Shown here: positions 1 through 11,868 of the stretch, piece by piece | How the letters are laid out: each line of letters starts with the position of its first letter | Numbering within the stretch: position 1 is the stretch's first letter | Origin: Bombyx mori | Taxonomy: Eukaryota > Arthropoda > Insecta > Lepidoptera > Bombycidae | Length of the DNA stretch: 64,000 nt | Direction: 5' to 3' | NCBI RefSeq assembly: GCF_030269925.1 | Contig: NC_085107.1 | Location: forward strand, 7,068,001-7,132,000 | The notes under the pieces: generated by a model | What the model was told of the DNA's origin: nothing | Database searches by the model: none | Seen by the model: only the letters and a program-made list of their open reading frames with translations | Made by a program: the position numbers and the translations under genes

Positions 1-340
1 AAAATATTCCCAAGATCAAGGAAGAAAACTTTTCAAGTGAACGTCTACACACAATGAAAATTGTTTGTATTGAATCCGTGATTTGGTTGTACATGTATTT
101 TATTCTTAAGAAGGCTAAAGCGTAAGTGGCCCACATGAACATCAGCAACGAGTATAGCAAAAGCCGCTATCTACGCTAAGAATTCTTCAGATCTCTTGTT
201 TGAAGAACACCGCGAAGATGTAATAATTTCTAAGCTAGAAGGTACGTGGCAAAAACAATCTCTGGAAATGTACTGTCAATGAACTTAGTATTTTGATGCA
301 GTAGGTATGGATTCTACTCTGGCGAATGGTTTTGAAGTCG
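1..340. other. Unannotated AT-rich DNA
   Basis: No gene, repeat family or RNA gene recognised on either strand. Confidence 0.5.
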
Positions 341-797
341 TCGTGGCCTAAAGGTTAAGACGTCCGGTGCATTCGTATGTAGCGATGCACCGGTGTTCGA
401 ATCTCCCCGGCGGGTACCAAATTTTCTAATGAAATACGTACTTAACCAATGTTCACGATTGACTTCCACGGTCAGGGAAAATAACATCGTGTAATAAAAA
501 TCAAACCCGCAAAAATATAATTTGCGTAATTACTGGTGGTAGGACCTTTTGTGAGTCCGCGTGGGTGGGTGCCACCACCCTGCCTATTTCTGCCGTGAAG
601 CAGTAATGCGTTTCGGTTTAAAGGGTGGGGAAGCCGTTGTAACTATACTGAGATCTTGGAACTCTTATCTCAAGGTGGGTGGCGTATTTACGTTGTATAT
701 GTCTATGGGCTCCAGTAACCACACCAACCAACCAACCAACCAACCAAACAGTAGGTGGGCTGTGAGTTCGTCCATCCATCTAAGCAATAAAAAAATG
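341..797 (+). mobile_element. Bm1 SINE, full length with tRNA-like head
   Basis: A non-autonomous, Pol III-type retroposon that depends on a partner LINE. The head (341-415) has an A-box-like GTGGCCTAAAGGTTAAGACG and a B-box-like GGTGTTCGAATC; it resembles tRNA-Arg by memory of that gene. The Bm1 body follows, with the invariant ACTGGTGGTAGGACC block at about 532, the GCAGTAATGCGTTTCGG block near 600, and a short A-rich tail. A CAAC run interrupts the 3' part. AATGGT occurs just before (325-330) and just after (794-799) the element, a possible but short target-site duplication. The body matches at least seven other copies in this window. The family name comes from memory of Bombyx repeats. 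Confidence 0.88.
722..747. repeat. (CAAC)n microsatellite inside Bm1
   Basis: About six CAAC units replace the usual CACTTAACACCAGGTGG of the Bm1 3' part. This is an expansion specific to this copy. Confidence 0.85.
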
Positions 798-1658
798 GTA
801 AGATGGTAGAAAAGAGTTGACGGGATGTAATAACGGGGCAAGATCAAACAATTAGGAACTCAGCCAAAAACAAAGACTACCAAACTTTATCCGCGGACCC
901 AGAAGTCGCATAGACATAATAATATGTACATATCATATAACTGAAAATATGATATCCATTAAGAACAATATCTCATTAACGATTAGCTACTTTTAATTCG
1001 TGGGCATTTCATCGATAAAGAAACAATTTTTGTAGATGACCTAGAATACTACGAGTATTTATGAAAAAGTATTGTTTATTTACATTTTTAAGGGTTTCTT
1101 TCTTCTTGTCCCATTCTTAATTTCAAATTCTATGACGGTACCTAAAATAACAAATGAAATAGTTTTCATAAAGCATAATTTCCCAATAATCAGTAATCTG
1201 TATATAATATCATAATTATTCTCTAGATAGGTACATATTTTCGAAAAAAATAAAAAATAAAACTTTTTTAAATTTCTTTATTATGAGTCTTTCTTAACGG
1301 CGGTTCTTAAATTCAAATAGGCAGATAGCCGTGTTATGCTATAAACATCTAAAAGACTTGCTACATTAAATTAAGTGATATACATACTGGACGACAGCCA
1401 AGTCGATGTTGGGCTCTGCTTATTAATAAAATAATTATAACAACATCTAGGGCATTGATTACGAATTTATAAAGTTCATCAACCGACCGAGGTGAACTGT
1501 CTATAGTTATTTTAGAATTGAATTGAATAGTCTCCGATAGCAACCGAGGCGTTTAACACAGAAGCTCATACATATAGGTGTGCTTGGACTTGTCATTAGA
1601 GCCACACTCTTCGGTTTCAGATGTCAAACCTGCTAAAGTTATAAAACCTGCTAAAGTA
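798..1658. other. Unannotated AT-rich DNA
   Basis: Only short open frames (such as 1361-1543, - strand) without recognisable domains. Nothing supported. Confidence 0.5.
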
Positions 1659-2084
1659 TCTATATATTAATACGTGAAGCAAAAACTTTGTATCCTTTTT
1701 TACGAAAATTGCGCGGTCAGAGGAGTATGAAATTTTCCACACTTATAGAGAATATAGAGAAGAAGTGCACAATGCTAATATTTTTTTAAAATAATGCATA
1801 AAAGATACATTAAATCAATAAAGAAAACATTACACATACTACATACCGTGTATTTGACGCACACATGCACGCATGCATACTATTTATTGTCAAGCTTTTG
1901 TTCTTGACGTCTGTTGTCAAATTGAGAATAGGTAGTTTAAAAATTGTTTGTCTTTGTTAATATTTTTATAGTGTAGTCTTGGCGAAATTTGTGACTATAG
2001 AAGTATAAAATACAATCATAATAGTGTACAAACTTACAATTCCAATTAATTATAGTCGAATTTCGACTACTGCGGTACCTCTAG
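1659..2084 (+). mobile_element. Non-autonomous Helitron (Lep1-like), copy A
   Basis: It shows every structural mark of a rolling-circle element. It starts with TC after an A (1658), ends with CTAG before a T (2085), and has a 17-nt palindrome (TAGTCGAATTTCGACTA, 2053-2069) 11 nt upstream of the CTAG end. It has no terminal inverted repeats and no coding capacity. The 5' end TCTATATATTAATACGTG and the 3' end recur in five other elements here (16444, 17446, 25348, 45468, 46564). Resemblance to the lepidopteran Lep1 Helitron group is from memory. It must be mobilised in trans by a Rep/helicase. Confidence 0.9.
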
Positions 2085-4415
2085 TTTTAAATATTATTTC
2101 TAACTATAATTTGTGCAGTCATGTAAACGAAAAACGGAACTAAATAAAATATCCTTTAGGTAGTAATCAGTCAAAAGATATCATAAATAGGACACAATCC
2201 TTTATTTTTATAATAAATAGCTCCGGCATAAATAAAGCGGCGCCGAAAGCTTAAGTTATGGTTCAATTCTGTTAAAGAAATCCCACTTTATATTAAAATG
2301 TATTTTGATTGATTTGTTGCTTTTTTATTATATACTATTTACAGCTATTCGAGTGGCAAATCAAGCCGGAAATAAACGTATATGAGATAACACATTTATA
2401 ACTTTCGATCAATTTTTGGATATTTTATTTCTACACTATTAAAAATGTATTTTCTATTTATTTAATTCTATGTAGTATAAAAATATAGCTTTATCAATTT
2501 CTATACAAATGTTGAGCTGGATACAGAAAATCATGAAAAATACAATAACATAATTACGTGATAGTATATTTTTTAATAAATGTAATAATAATGTACTAAT
2601 TTTGCAAAATATTTATGGTCGCATGTTAAGTGTTGTTATAACTGGCATTTCAGAGGAGGTTTTGTATTTGTATAATTAGGTTTAAACATCACAACGAATA
2701 GTGGCAGGAATTCACTGTTTTACATATACATAAGTATATACAAGAAAAACTAGCAGAAAATTTATAGATGAATAACCAATATAACGTTAGGTGTGTGTTT
2801 TAAAATATGTTACGTCATTATAATACTACCTCGCGTATTAATAATTATTCATAAATCAGAATCTAATAGCGCATGGCAAAGAAAAACATAATTTGAAAGC
2901 TTTAATTAGCTCAAATTAGAATTTATCTGTATAAAAAAAATGTTTTTAGTTGTTAACGAATCAATTAAGGGCCGTCAAAAATCATTCTTTAGTAAAATCG
3001 CCACTCGTTCGCGTATTATTGTTCTAATTTCTGTGATGGTGTGGAGATTAAACTTGATATAAAATGAGGATCGAGTCGGCTGCCATGTGGCAAGGTGCCC
3101 GAGGCCTCGGCTACCAGGATTTACCCTTATACTTAATTGTCCGAACTCCGCTTACCACAACACACGCGTCTCAGCCTCGCTTTAGTGAAATATGGAACAG
3201 TTATTGGCAAGTACGTACGGTCTTGAATTTCTATCTGACTCTCTCGGATCAAACATACAGATTATACTAAACTATTTGGCAATAAGTAGCGGTCAATTAG
3301 TTATAAGACAAAACTCGAATTAAAACAAACGGCATCAAAGACTTCGTTATATTTTTTAAACGGCAGTAGCTAAGCAGCCCCTGTTGTATCAGCGGGTATC
3401 GCATTTCAAAAACATCATAGATTAAAAAAGTCAGATAATTATATTTAATAATAATCTATCCGACTGTTCATCAAGGGATATGGGGACCATAGTCGTCGAC
3501 ACCTATAGCTAATGCTGCTATATTATTTGAGCTCTTCCGTAGCAACATTAGTAGTGCGTATTGTATTTTCGTAGGTCTCCAATATTCTGGCTAATTAGCG
3601 AAGCGTTCGGGAAGATCTAAATAGTAGAGCATCTACAATAAATTGAAAAGTCCACTACATTTCTTATGGTGACATACACTATGCGATGGCGATTCAAAAC
3701 CAGGGGGATCGTCAGCTCGTATAAGTTAAAGCACGTGCGCTGCCCGAGGTAAGAGGGTTAGGTCTTGAAATGACTGCTCCACTGCCAAAACAAGCAGAAT
3801 GGTACCATGTGCGACCTCGTGACATTTCTTATCACAAAGGGAATTACATAGGTTCATTATTTAGTTATGTGATAAAGATTGTCTAAGAAAACGGGATTAA
3901 CTGACACCTACGATTCATTTGCTTCCAAAAACAATGTAGATATTTCTACTTTAACTTTTTAATTATCTCTAGAAATTAAATTTTAATTTAGTGAAAGCCG
4001 AAACTGAACATAACAATGAACAAAGCAGAAAAAAGAAATTTGCGTTCGAATAAATAAAATTTCAAATTCAAGTAAATTTATATTCTTAAGAGAGTCATGT
4101 ATTATTTAGTAAAAAAAACAATTTGATCCTGTTAAACATTATCATATTAAATAAAATTATTTAAAGTACTATATTTTTGGTATTGGGTACAAACTTAGAT
4201 TGTCAATTTAAAGAAGAGAAGCAAAAGCAAAAATTAGGCCGAATTAGAGGTACAGAGCTAAAAGCGAATGACAAGCTTTTTAATATCACTCCAATATATA
4301 ATACCATTGTGCAAATTTTCGTAAAGATCTTCCAAATGGGGACGTTTAAATTATACACAAATATGCTTTATTTATTTTGTTTGTTCCAGCCTGGGAATTC
4401 GTTACCGACATTTTG
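2085..4415. other. Unannotated DNA
   Basis: AT-rich and without recognised repeats. A slightly GC-richer patch near 3060-3250 has a 68-codon open frame (3064-3270) with no family signature, so I do not call it a gene. Confidence 0.45.
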
Positions 4416-4540
4416 TTACTGGTGGTGGGACGGATTGTGAGACCGCTCGGGTAGCCTGCCCATTTCTACTGTAAAGCATTAATGAATTCCGATTTGAAGA
4501 GTGTGACAGCCGCTATACGATACCAAGGATACTTCGGTCT
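4416..4540 (+). mobile_element. Degenerate Bm1 fragment
   Basis: Starts with the Bm1 block ACTGGTGGTGGGACGG and follows the consensus through TGCCCATTTCTACTGTAAAGCATTAATG to a decayed region near 4535. Many substitutions and no tail mark it as an old copy. Confidence 0.7.
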
Positions 4541-5479
4541 CATTCTCATTACGATCTAAATTAGTTTCGGCAGTCACATACCTCAACATGGGCTGTGAGC
4601 GCATTCACTTATCTTTTAAAATCAAAAGCGTTTTCGCGGACACTATATTGAATTAACATAAACCATTCCCACAACTGAAACAATTCAATCTCACCTCAAA
4701 TATTGCTAAAAAATATAGGCTGTTATCGTGCGAAAGGTTACCTACCCTCAAAAAACATTAAACTCCTTTGGCAGTCGGTTAAAAATCGAACGTTACGGTT
4801 TATATTATGGCACAGCCATTATATAAAATTCATTCATATTGCGATACTTAATCTCAAGATGGCCGTCATGTCATTTACCAATATATACCTCAAACGCTAC
4901 AGTTCACCCTTTATTTTTATGTATATGAAGTGTCCACTATATTTTTTTTATTTTCCCAAACTGACTCACACAATAAAATAATGAGTTTGGTTTTTTTTTT
5001 CATTTAACCATGGAACCCCGAAAAAGGAATAAAACGATCACGAGATCAAACCGTAGTACTAATAGTTGATCAGACAAACATAAATGCATCTGTATTTTTG
5101 TTGTTTTCTAAAATTTCACTTCATTGCATTTAAACACATGTTGTGCAACAAAATTTGTGTTTAATTTACACGTACTTCATCATCGCACATGCACATCATG
5201 TAATAAATTCATCGCTTGTAAGAACAAAGCAATAAGGAACAGGGAGTGAAATTTCGTTACACAACTTAAGAATAATATGCGTACTTTAAATTAATTTACT
5301 TCGTGTTCACACAAATTACGAACACGCTATCGAGTAGATTTTTTCGTCCCTTCCGGATTATTCAATTCAACCCGCACAAAATAAACTAACCACTCTTCTA
5401 CCGTTTTTACAGTTAAAACTGTTTATGTTCTTTCTGTTCATCAGCATATTTAGTGAAAAACTGAATTCAACAAAGACGG
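4541..5479. other. Unannotated AT-rich DNA
   Basis: An open frame at 4703-4981 has low-complexity AT-driven codon use and no domain. Nothing supported. Confidence 0.45.
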
Positions 5480-6040
5480 AGGACGCTTGAAGGAGGCTAC
5501 ACGTGATGCTAAGGCTGGCTGGTAATTTGCACAGAGAGTGAGTCTGACTATCCAACGAGGTAACGCAGCCAGTATCTTGGGAACTGTGCCTACTTCAAGC
5601 GTCGTCATGATAATCGCCTTATCGTTTCCATCGCTGACTACTCCCCGAATCCTGATCATGCAGGAACCAGTCACCGTCGACGCCCTGGACACGTCCTTGC
5701 GGATCCATCAGATCCAATAGCCTTTGCATTAGACGCCTTCAGCTCTAATACTAGGAGCAGGCTTAGGGACCCCGGTAACCGTACTCGTCGAACTCGACAA
5801 AGAGGTCGACATGCAACCTAACCCATGCATCAGCCCGCTGAGTTTCTCGCTGTATCTTCTCAGCGGGTCACGATTCCGATCCGGTAGTAGATTCATTCGC
5901 GAAGCAATTGCTCTTGAGTTTTTAGGTCTCCTTCGGAGGCGCTCGGGCAGTTGTTAGCAAATCCCACCCCTCCTGGCTGAGCCTTTGCTCGCCCACCTGT
6001 CCTGGTGAAACTGGAAAGGCATTCGGGCCACGAGTAATCT
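5480..6040 (-). mobile_element. LINE-like repeat fragment (3' region), decayed
   Basis: The reverse complement of 5740-6040 matches the element at 53071-53400: shared GGTTTCACCAGGACAG, a GCGGGTCACGATTCCGATC-type block, and the AGAAGATCC/GCGAGAAACTC motif region. It is related to copies at 20413, 35594, 43205, 50168 and 53595. The inner part (5480-5735) is equally GC-rich and has a 60-codon open frame on the other strand, but I recognise no domain. It is probably the 3' untranslated part of a Bombyx LINE (BMC1/L1-like by memory); the class is not proven because no reverse transcriptase is visible. Confidence 0.55.
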
Positions 6041-7044
6041 TTAAAACATAAAAAAAAACTTCAAGCGTACTCGTATTGGAAGATTTGTTCTACTGTATGA
6101 ATTGATTTATGTTATGATTATTAATGTAACAAAGACGTTTTAAGCCAATCAGGTGATGACATTTTTGTAATTACTAATTTTTATTTGTAATGCTTCCGTT
6201 AAGTTTGGTTTGAACGATGTGTATTTCAAATGTTTCTCTCGCCTCGGCTTAGTTTTCTCGTTACCATCTCTAGTTCTGGCAATATTTGTATGATAAAACA
6301 TAGGACAGTTTTAAATATATTTTATAAAACCAAATCAAATTCTTCCGAACTGTAAAAGTTTCATTGAAATTCTTGACCGATCTTCTGCACAAAAAATATT
6401 TAATATGTACCTATAATCCAAAAAAAAATAGGAAGGATAAAAACCTAAATCATAAGTACATAAGTAATATATTTAGTATCGGAATACGATGTACATACAT
6501 AACCCCTTCAATTTCATATCTAACATTGAGTTGATGAAACGCCTTGATAAGCCTGCCACCCCACGTGAACGTAATTATCAAACGTACTTAGCTTGTCATT
6601 TCAGGCCTCGGAAATTACAGGTTTCGTCGGCGCCTAGAGTACTGAACGATTATTTACAACAAATAATGAAGGCTGCAACTTTTAAACCTCAAATAATTAA
6701 AAAATCATTGTTGTCTTTGTGTGCTAGACAAATCGTTTTTTTTTTGTGACAGACTTTATTTATTTTTATTGATTGTATCAAGTTATAGTAACTATTTTTA
6801 TCAGCAATATATTGAGGAGCTTCGTTACTGTCAAATTGTTAATAATAATTTTTCAGAATATAAAATCTATATAAGTATGGATTTGGTTCCTAATCAGCAA
6901 TATTGGTCTGTATCTTACGACATTATATCACGTATATGAGAAATCGTTAACGGTTTCATGAAATGCAACGGTCAGGGGCATAGATATGGGGCTAGAAGAA
7001 AAAAAAAACTTGGAGACATCCAGACAAACAACGAAAGACAAACG
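6041..7044. other. Unannotated AT-rich DNA
   Basis: Contains an 86-codon open frame (6489-6749) without a recognisable motif. No repeat family seen. Confidence 0.45.
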
Positions 7045-7235
7045 ATGACATAGAAATTATCTTTTCTCTTGCCCTTCTTCCGCTATCGGAATTACTCGGG
7101 GTCGGCGCATCAGGTTCTCTTTTCCTTTCAGGCCTATTTTATTTATTTTAACATTGGGGAATCCTTTCTTTGAGGCTTATCATCATACGTCATCTCGGCA
7201 CTCACGTTCTTCTTTCGCATATCCTCTTTTCGGTC
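7045..7235 (-). pseudogene. LINE (RTE-like) C-terminal and 3' end relic
   Basis: Read on the - strand, the sequence keeps the tail of a non-LTR retrotransposon ORF: MRKKNVSAEMTYDD and then a K/R-rich end followed by ADPE and a stop. This is the pattern DMxxxGVSxEMTxDRxxW...CADP typical of RTE-type elements in moths. The frame is broken in places. The same ending is better preserved at 8165-8445, where it is a separate copy. Confidence 0.6.
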
Positions 7236-7284
7236 ACATGAATTAAGGTAAATAATATTACAAAGATTAAATACTCGCGTAGGA

Positions 7285-7620
7285 AAGTTTTGAACTCATA
7301 CAGACCGTTTCTGACTTACGCTTGTGAGACCTGGACTGTACTCTACAGAGAAGAGTGAAAGCTTTCTGATTTTCAGGGAAAAATGTCTGATATGTAGAAA
7401 AACACAATGGCATCTTCCCAATTAGATGCACGCATTAATCCCGAGGTCATTTTGAGATTATATTAGTAGAAACAGTTGATAGTCTACGGAAAGATGGACT
7501 CTAGATCACCCAGCTAATAAATGTAGGTTGAAAGCTTAAAAAAATACCTCGAAAGCGGGTCTACAAAAGAAAGCGTTGGAGCAGCGTACAAAGTACACCT
7601 CTAGTTTCGGGAGTCTTTTT
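7285..7620 (+). pseudogene. LINE reverse-transcriptase C-terminal relic
   Basis: The + strand encodes a fragment reading TYACETWTV then FREKCLICRK. It corresponds to the motif TYGCETWxLxxxxxxxLxxFExKxLRxI found just after the fingers/palm domain of RTE/Jockey-type non-LTR reverse transcriptases. Stops and frameshifts follow, and no polymerase YADD motif is present. It lies next to but in the opposite orientation from the relic at 7045-7235, so these are two insertions or a rearranged one. Confidence 0.6.
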
Positions 7621-7684
7621 TTTGCCAATTAAATTGCTAAGTAAATAAAAACTTGTGGTTTGTCAAATCCTCAGTTTTTAAGCA

Positions 7685-7860
7685 CCAGGTGGGTTTAATA
7701 AAGTCACAGCTCCCCTGACATAGGCTTAAAACCGTCCTGCTTTGAGGTCTGAGATTAAAGTCTCAATTGGCTATCCATAAGCCGTAAAAACATGATTCAC
7801 GGCAGAAATAGTTCAGCCACCTATACGGTCTCACAATACGACGTACCAACAATAGCTTGC
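7685..7860 (-). mobile_element. Highly degenerate Bm1 relic
   Basis: In reverse orientation it retains the order CACCAGGTGG, GATTCACGGCAGAAATAG and GGTCTCACAATACGACGTACCA. These match the CACCTGG...TTCACGGTAGAAATAGG...ACTCACAAGAGGTCCTACCA order of intact reverse copies such as 23036-23289. Confidence 0.55.
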
Positions 7861-8164
7861 TATTGATCGCAGTATCACGTTAGAATGCTATAATACTCAA
7901 AGAAAGCTCTTGTCTTTTCTGTGGTCAAACCCTTACTCGTTTGATTTAAAGGTCTCGTTACAGGTCATAAAACCTTAAGACAAAAAAACCTCAGTCGACC
8001 TTTATACCGCCCACGCTAGACAAAGCCACAGATTAAGGCGGTATCAATTATTTTTAAACTTCTCATTCGTTCTGTTCTGTCATGCAGCTCGAACTTTAAC
8101 CATATTATCTTATGTGGGTGGCGTTAAGTATTATTTGATGTTTAAGAATTCGGGAAATCTATTT

Positions 8165-8445
8165 AAAAAATAAAACTATTTATTTATTTCTTCTTTTTCG
8201 CCACCTTATCCCACTAGGTGGGGTCGGCACAGCTAATTTTCTCTTCCATCCTCTTCTATCAGTCGTCATCTCAACACTCACTCCTCTATCCCTCATATCA
8301 TCATTCACACACTGGACCTATGTCTTCTTTGGTCGACCTCTTCCCCCTCTACCTTGCACTACCATTTCCATACGTCTCCTAGTCAGATGCATCTTTTCTC
8401 TACGCATCACATGTCCATACCACACTAAACGTCTGTGTCTAAAAT
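8165..8445 (-). pseudogene. RTE-like LINE C-terminus and 3' end
   Basis: On the - strand the translation runs RLVWYGHVMRREKMHLTR, then a basic GRGRPKK segment, then VNDDMRDRGVSVEMTTDRRGW, ending in ...LAVPTPPSGIRW. This is the conserved C-terminal block of RTE-clade non-LTR retrotransposons (RLRWYGHVxRM...GRPxKxW...DM...GV...DRxxW) followed by the short AD-P end. Only the last ~90 codons remain, as expected of 5'-truncated reverse transcription. A TTTATTTATTTC stretch at the left (3') side fits an A-rich tail. A stop within GRPKK-T marks it as dead. Confidence 0.75.
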
Positions 8446-10821
8446 GTAATTATTTGGTAGCAGAAATAATGAATTTGTAGTAGTAAAAGCACCGAGAGAT
8501 GTACGCAAAAATGAATTAAACGCTAAAATCCATTTATAATAATACCTTTGTCGACAAAGTTCTCAGCGGTTGTTTCTAGAGTTATCGCGATTGTTTCATA
8601 TAATTTTGTGAACATTGCATTCGAAGTTTTGCCGTTATCAGGTTGTGCTGTTGCTTTCTTAAGCTTTTGTCGTCAAAAAAAACCTGAACTTTATTTATTA
8701 TTGTTGCGTGACACCAAATTATAAGGCTGCATCGACAACAACGTGGCCCGAATGATAATTACCATTTAAAACGCATTGATGTTAAAGAAAATTGCCCAGT
8801 ACATGTGTTCTGATAGAAATCACTCGAACGAAAGTTGATATTTATTGATAAATATGAGCAGTTGTCACGTTCTGTGTCTGCTAGCACTATAAAGCTACAA
8901 GAAATGTCAGTCGACTAAAAGATAAATTGTTAATGAAATAACATAAACATATTATTTGAATAAACGTTACTTATTAAGCTCTTTTTTTTTTTTTATATAG
9001 CTGGAATGGTAATTTCGAATGGACAAGGATAAAACAAAAATCGACACTATTCGCTCCGTTGACATCTAAGTGCTATTACCGGCTTTTCCCATTATGTTTA
9101 ACGCTTTTACTGCTATTGCGTGAGAAACTCTAGAGTCTTGGTGTTCAGGTGGCTTGAGAAAGCATTTCCTGGGACACGTGTGAGCGCCATTTGCCAACCG
9201 TCTCCGCCCGCATTTACTTAAAAACCAGTAATTTTAATGTAATGCTATACAATGCAGCTGTGCCACCCTCGGCTAAGCGTGATTAATAATTTAACGCGAT
9301 ATAACCTGTACCTAATGAATTTTAATAATGACCCCCGGTGATCAACGTATTGGTATCAATAGAAATTAAATGTAACAGAAACATATTTTTTATCTTAGCC
9401 GTAAGCTTTTTAGTATACATCTCATTAATTCATAATTAAATAGAATCTAATGCTCGAAAATTAATTAAATGGCTACAGTTTCTTGTCAACGTTCGGTAAA
9501 AAAATCTAACCCTGGAATAAATATTTCGTTGATAATGATTTAACATAATGCGGTTATTAGTTTAGTCGTAATTAACGAACTTAAAGTGAAGCATATAACG
9601 TTGTTTGAATTGAATTTTGGAATGTGTGACCGCGGGTAGATCATATAGATTATGCATGTAATCTTGACAGATTTCTCGAATCTCATATACATGTTTAATG
9701 GAATCAGATAATACATTTAGAGAAACCGCACACACTTAGGCGTGCTGCGTTTCCGCAGTAGACACAATTACGCATTAATGCAATCGATTAACGTTAACTC
9801 AGTCCGGGAATAGAATTAGCGGGTAAAGTATTTTCAGCGACGAGCTAAATCTAGTTCTTGTTTTCTATAGGACAGTAATTCAATATACCTTTGTACGAAC
9901 GCTTCATGATTTTTTTGCACCAATTATATATTCACAATTGAATTGTTGATATTCTATAAGATATTATTAAAATTAGAGACAGATAAAAAAAAAAATTATG
10001 TCGGGGTAATTACTATAAGCAAATTTATTTAGAAAAAATATCCAGGAACATATAACAGAGATATTATGGAATTCATATTGATACTTTTTCTCCTTTTTTG
10101 CAATGCCATCGCTGCCAGTATATAATATAATTATATGTATATGAATAAGTATGTAACTAATATGAAAAAATTAAGCGGATTGAAATGAACCTCATTTATT
10201 TCTAACCTATAGATAATGAGAAGAAATGTAATAGTAGTATTGCAAGAAAATGATAGAAATTTACTAAAAATTCAGGAGGCTTTTCAAGGAACTTTAGAAG
10301 TCACGTCCAGCAACTTTGTTTCATTTTCCCACGCTTGTGCAAATTTACAGATGCTAAGTGCCTAATGAGCCACCAGCATAATATGTTCAAACTTGAAGAA
10401 GCACTAAATTAACCAAATAAGAACAATTTACAAAACTTCGCTCCCCAAACTTCCCGCCAAATAAGCCATCGATTAATGAAATGAATAATCGCGAAAACAA
10501 TAATCGATTTTTAATTTCCATCTACCCACGTATAAAACAAAAAAAGACCTGTTTTGAAAAAAATATGCGTACCTGTATTAAAAATTATCCTCTTTCGGTT
10601 ATAGTATTGTGAGATCGCGTACATACGTTACAATCATTATATTCTACGTCTCGCATCTTGTTATTATTGAATAACGATGATTGAACTGTGTATTTGAAAT
10701 CGGCAACATGCTATACAGGAACGTACATGCTTAAACAAATTGCCTCCCAAATATTGTCTGGTGATATTGTAAGACACAACTTTTATTAATAATATTCTTT
10801 TTTTTTTAAATACAATCTATA
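8446..10821. other. Transposon-poor unique DNA
   Basis: About 2.4 kb without a recognised element. It includes a somewhat GC-richer stretch (9030-9260) and AT-rich flanks. No coding signal. Confidence 0.5.
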
Positions 10822-11040
10822 TCTATACTTCTATACTAATATTATAAAGAGGAAAGATTTGTTTGTTTGTTTGTTTCGAATAGGCTCCGAAACTACTGGA
10901 CCGATTTGAAAAATTCTTTTTCCATTAGAAGCCGACATTGTCCCTGATGAACATAGGCTACTTTTTTTTTTTTTTTTTTTTTTTTTTTCGTTTCATGTGT
11001 CTTTTAATGTTTCCGAAGCGAAGCGAGGGCGGGTCGCTAG
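10822..11040 (+). mobile_element. Short Helitron with GGCGGGTCGCTAG end
   Basis: The 3' end AGCGAGGGCGGGTCGCTAG (CTAG at 11037-11040, T next) is shared with the element ending at 47654. AGCGA/TCGCT can form a small terminal stem. The 5' part has an AAGAGGAAAGATTTG(TTTG)n and ...CTACTGGACCGATTTG block known to me from moth Helitrons. A poly-T run (10963-10988) sits inside. The exact 5' TC is uncertain (10822 or 10830). No coding capacity. Confidence 0.75.
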
Positions 11041-11602
11041 TTTAATAATAAAGATTATCATTTTTGATTAAATTTTATTTATTAAGAAAATAAAACGCTG
11101 TTTCGTACAATATCGCTTGATCGGCAAGAAAAACAACTATTTTATTATTGGCTTAAATCTGAATAAGCGGCACGGAGATATCGCATATTCTATACAAACT
11201 AATTTAAGTTTACGCGACATTAAATGGACAGTTTAAGTAGTATTTTATGTCCTAAATGAAATAGTTGCTTTCGGCGTACTCATAATTAAATTTTATGACC
11301 ACGATGATAACTCAAGGCTTAATCATTTCCATGTTTTATTTTTATTTTCTATTCTACTATAAATCCTTATGAAGTAGATTAAAAAAAAAAAAAAAACGAG
11401 AATAAAATTAGAAATAGGTTTATCGTTTGTATTTAACTTAGTATCAACATTTACAACAAAAGTTCGTACGCTTTCGTCAGATTATCTGTTTGTTTGTATT
11501 TGTTAATTTCTACAATAATTGAATCGTTTCGGATCCGATATTCAGTACCTAGTTAATCGCCATATTTTTCGGCTGATTTTCAGCCACACTTCAATTTAAC
11601 GT
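11041..11602. other. Unannotated AT-rich DNA
   Basis: Holds an A-run near 11381-11396; otherwise nothing recognised. Confidence 0.5.
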
Positions 11603-11868
11603 CCGTCTGGTGTAGTGGTAAGTGACATGGTCACTACACTAGGAGGTTGCGGGTTCGAATCCCGCCAAGGGAAGATATTTGTATGATAAATATAAATGTC
11701 TTTTCCAGGGTTATGGATGTATATTAAATATATGTATGTGTATAATAAAAATCTTACATTTATTTCCGATATCTGGTACCTGTAACACAAGTTCTTTACG
11801 AACTTATCACGGGACCAGTTAACGTGGCGTGATTGTTAGTAAAATATTTATATATTTATTTATTTATA
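11603..11868 (+). mobile_element. tRNA-derived SINE, family 2, copy 1
   Basis: The head has TCTGGTGTAGTGGTAAG (A-box-like) and GCGGGTTCGAATCCCG (B-box). A unique body follows with GATATTTGTATGATAAATAT, then a conserved 3' segment (GTTCTTTACGAACTTATCAC and AGTTAACGTGGCGTGATTG) and a TTTA-rich tail. The same element occurs at 21226-21481 (+) and 49208-49478 (-). The peptide conserved between the three copies is only translation of the SINE. I do not know an established family name with certainty. Confidence 0.85.

Noticed and set aside
341..415. tRNA genes at 341-415, 11603-11680, 21226-21290, 39498-39575 and 49410-49478
   Set aside because: Boxes A and B are present, but the acceptor stems do not close and each sits at the head of a SINE body.
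561..847. Open frames at 561-809 (+) and 665-847 (-)
   Set aside because: Both are read through Bm1 and its CAAC expansion.
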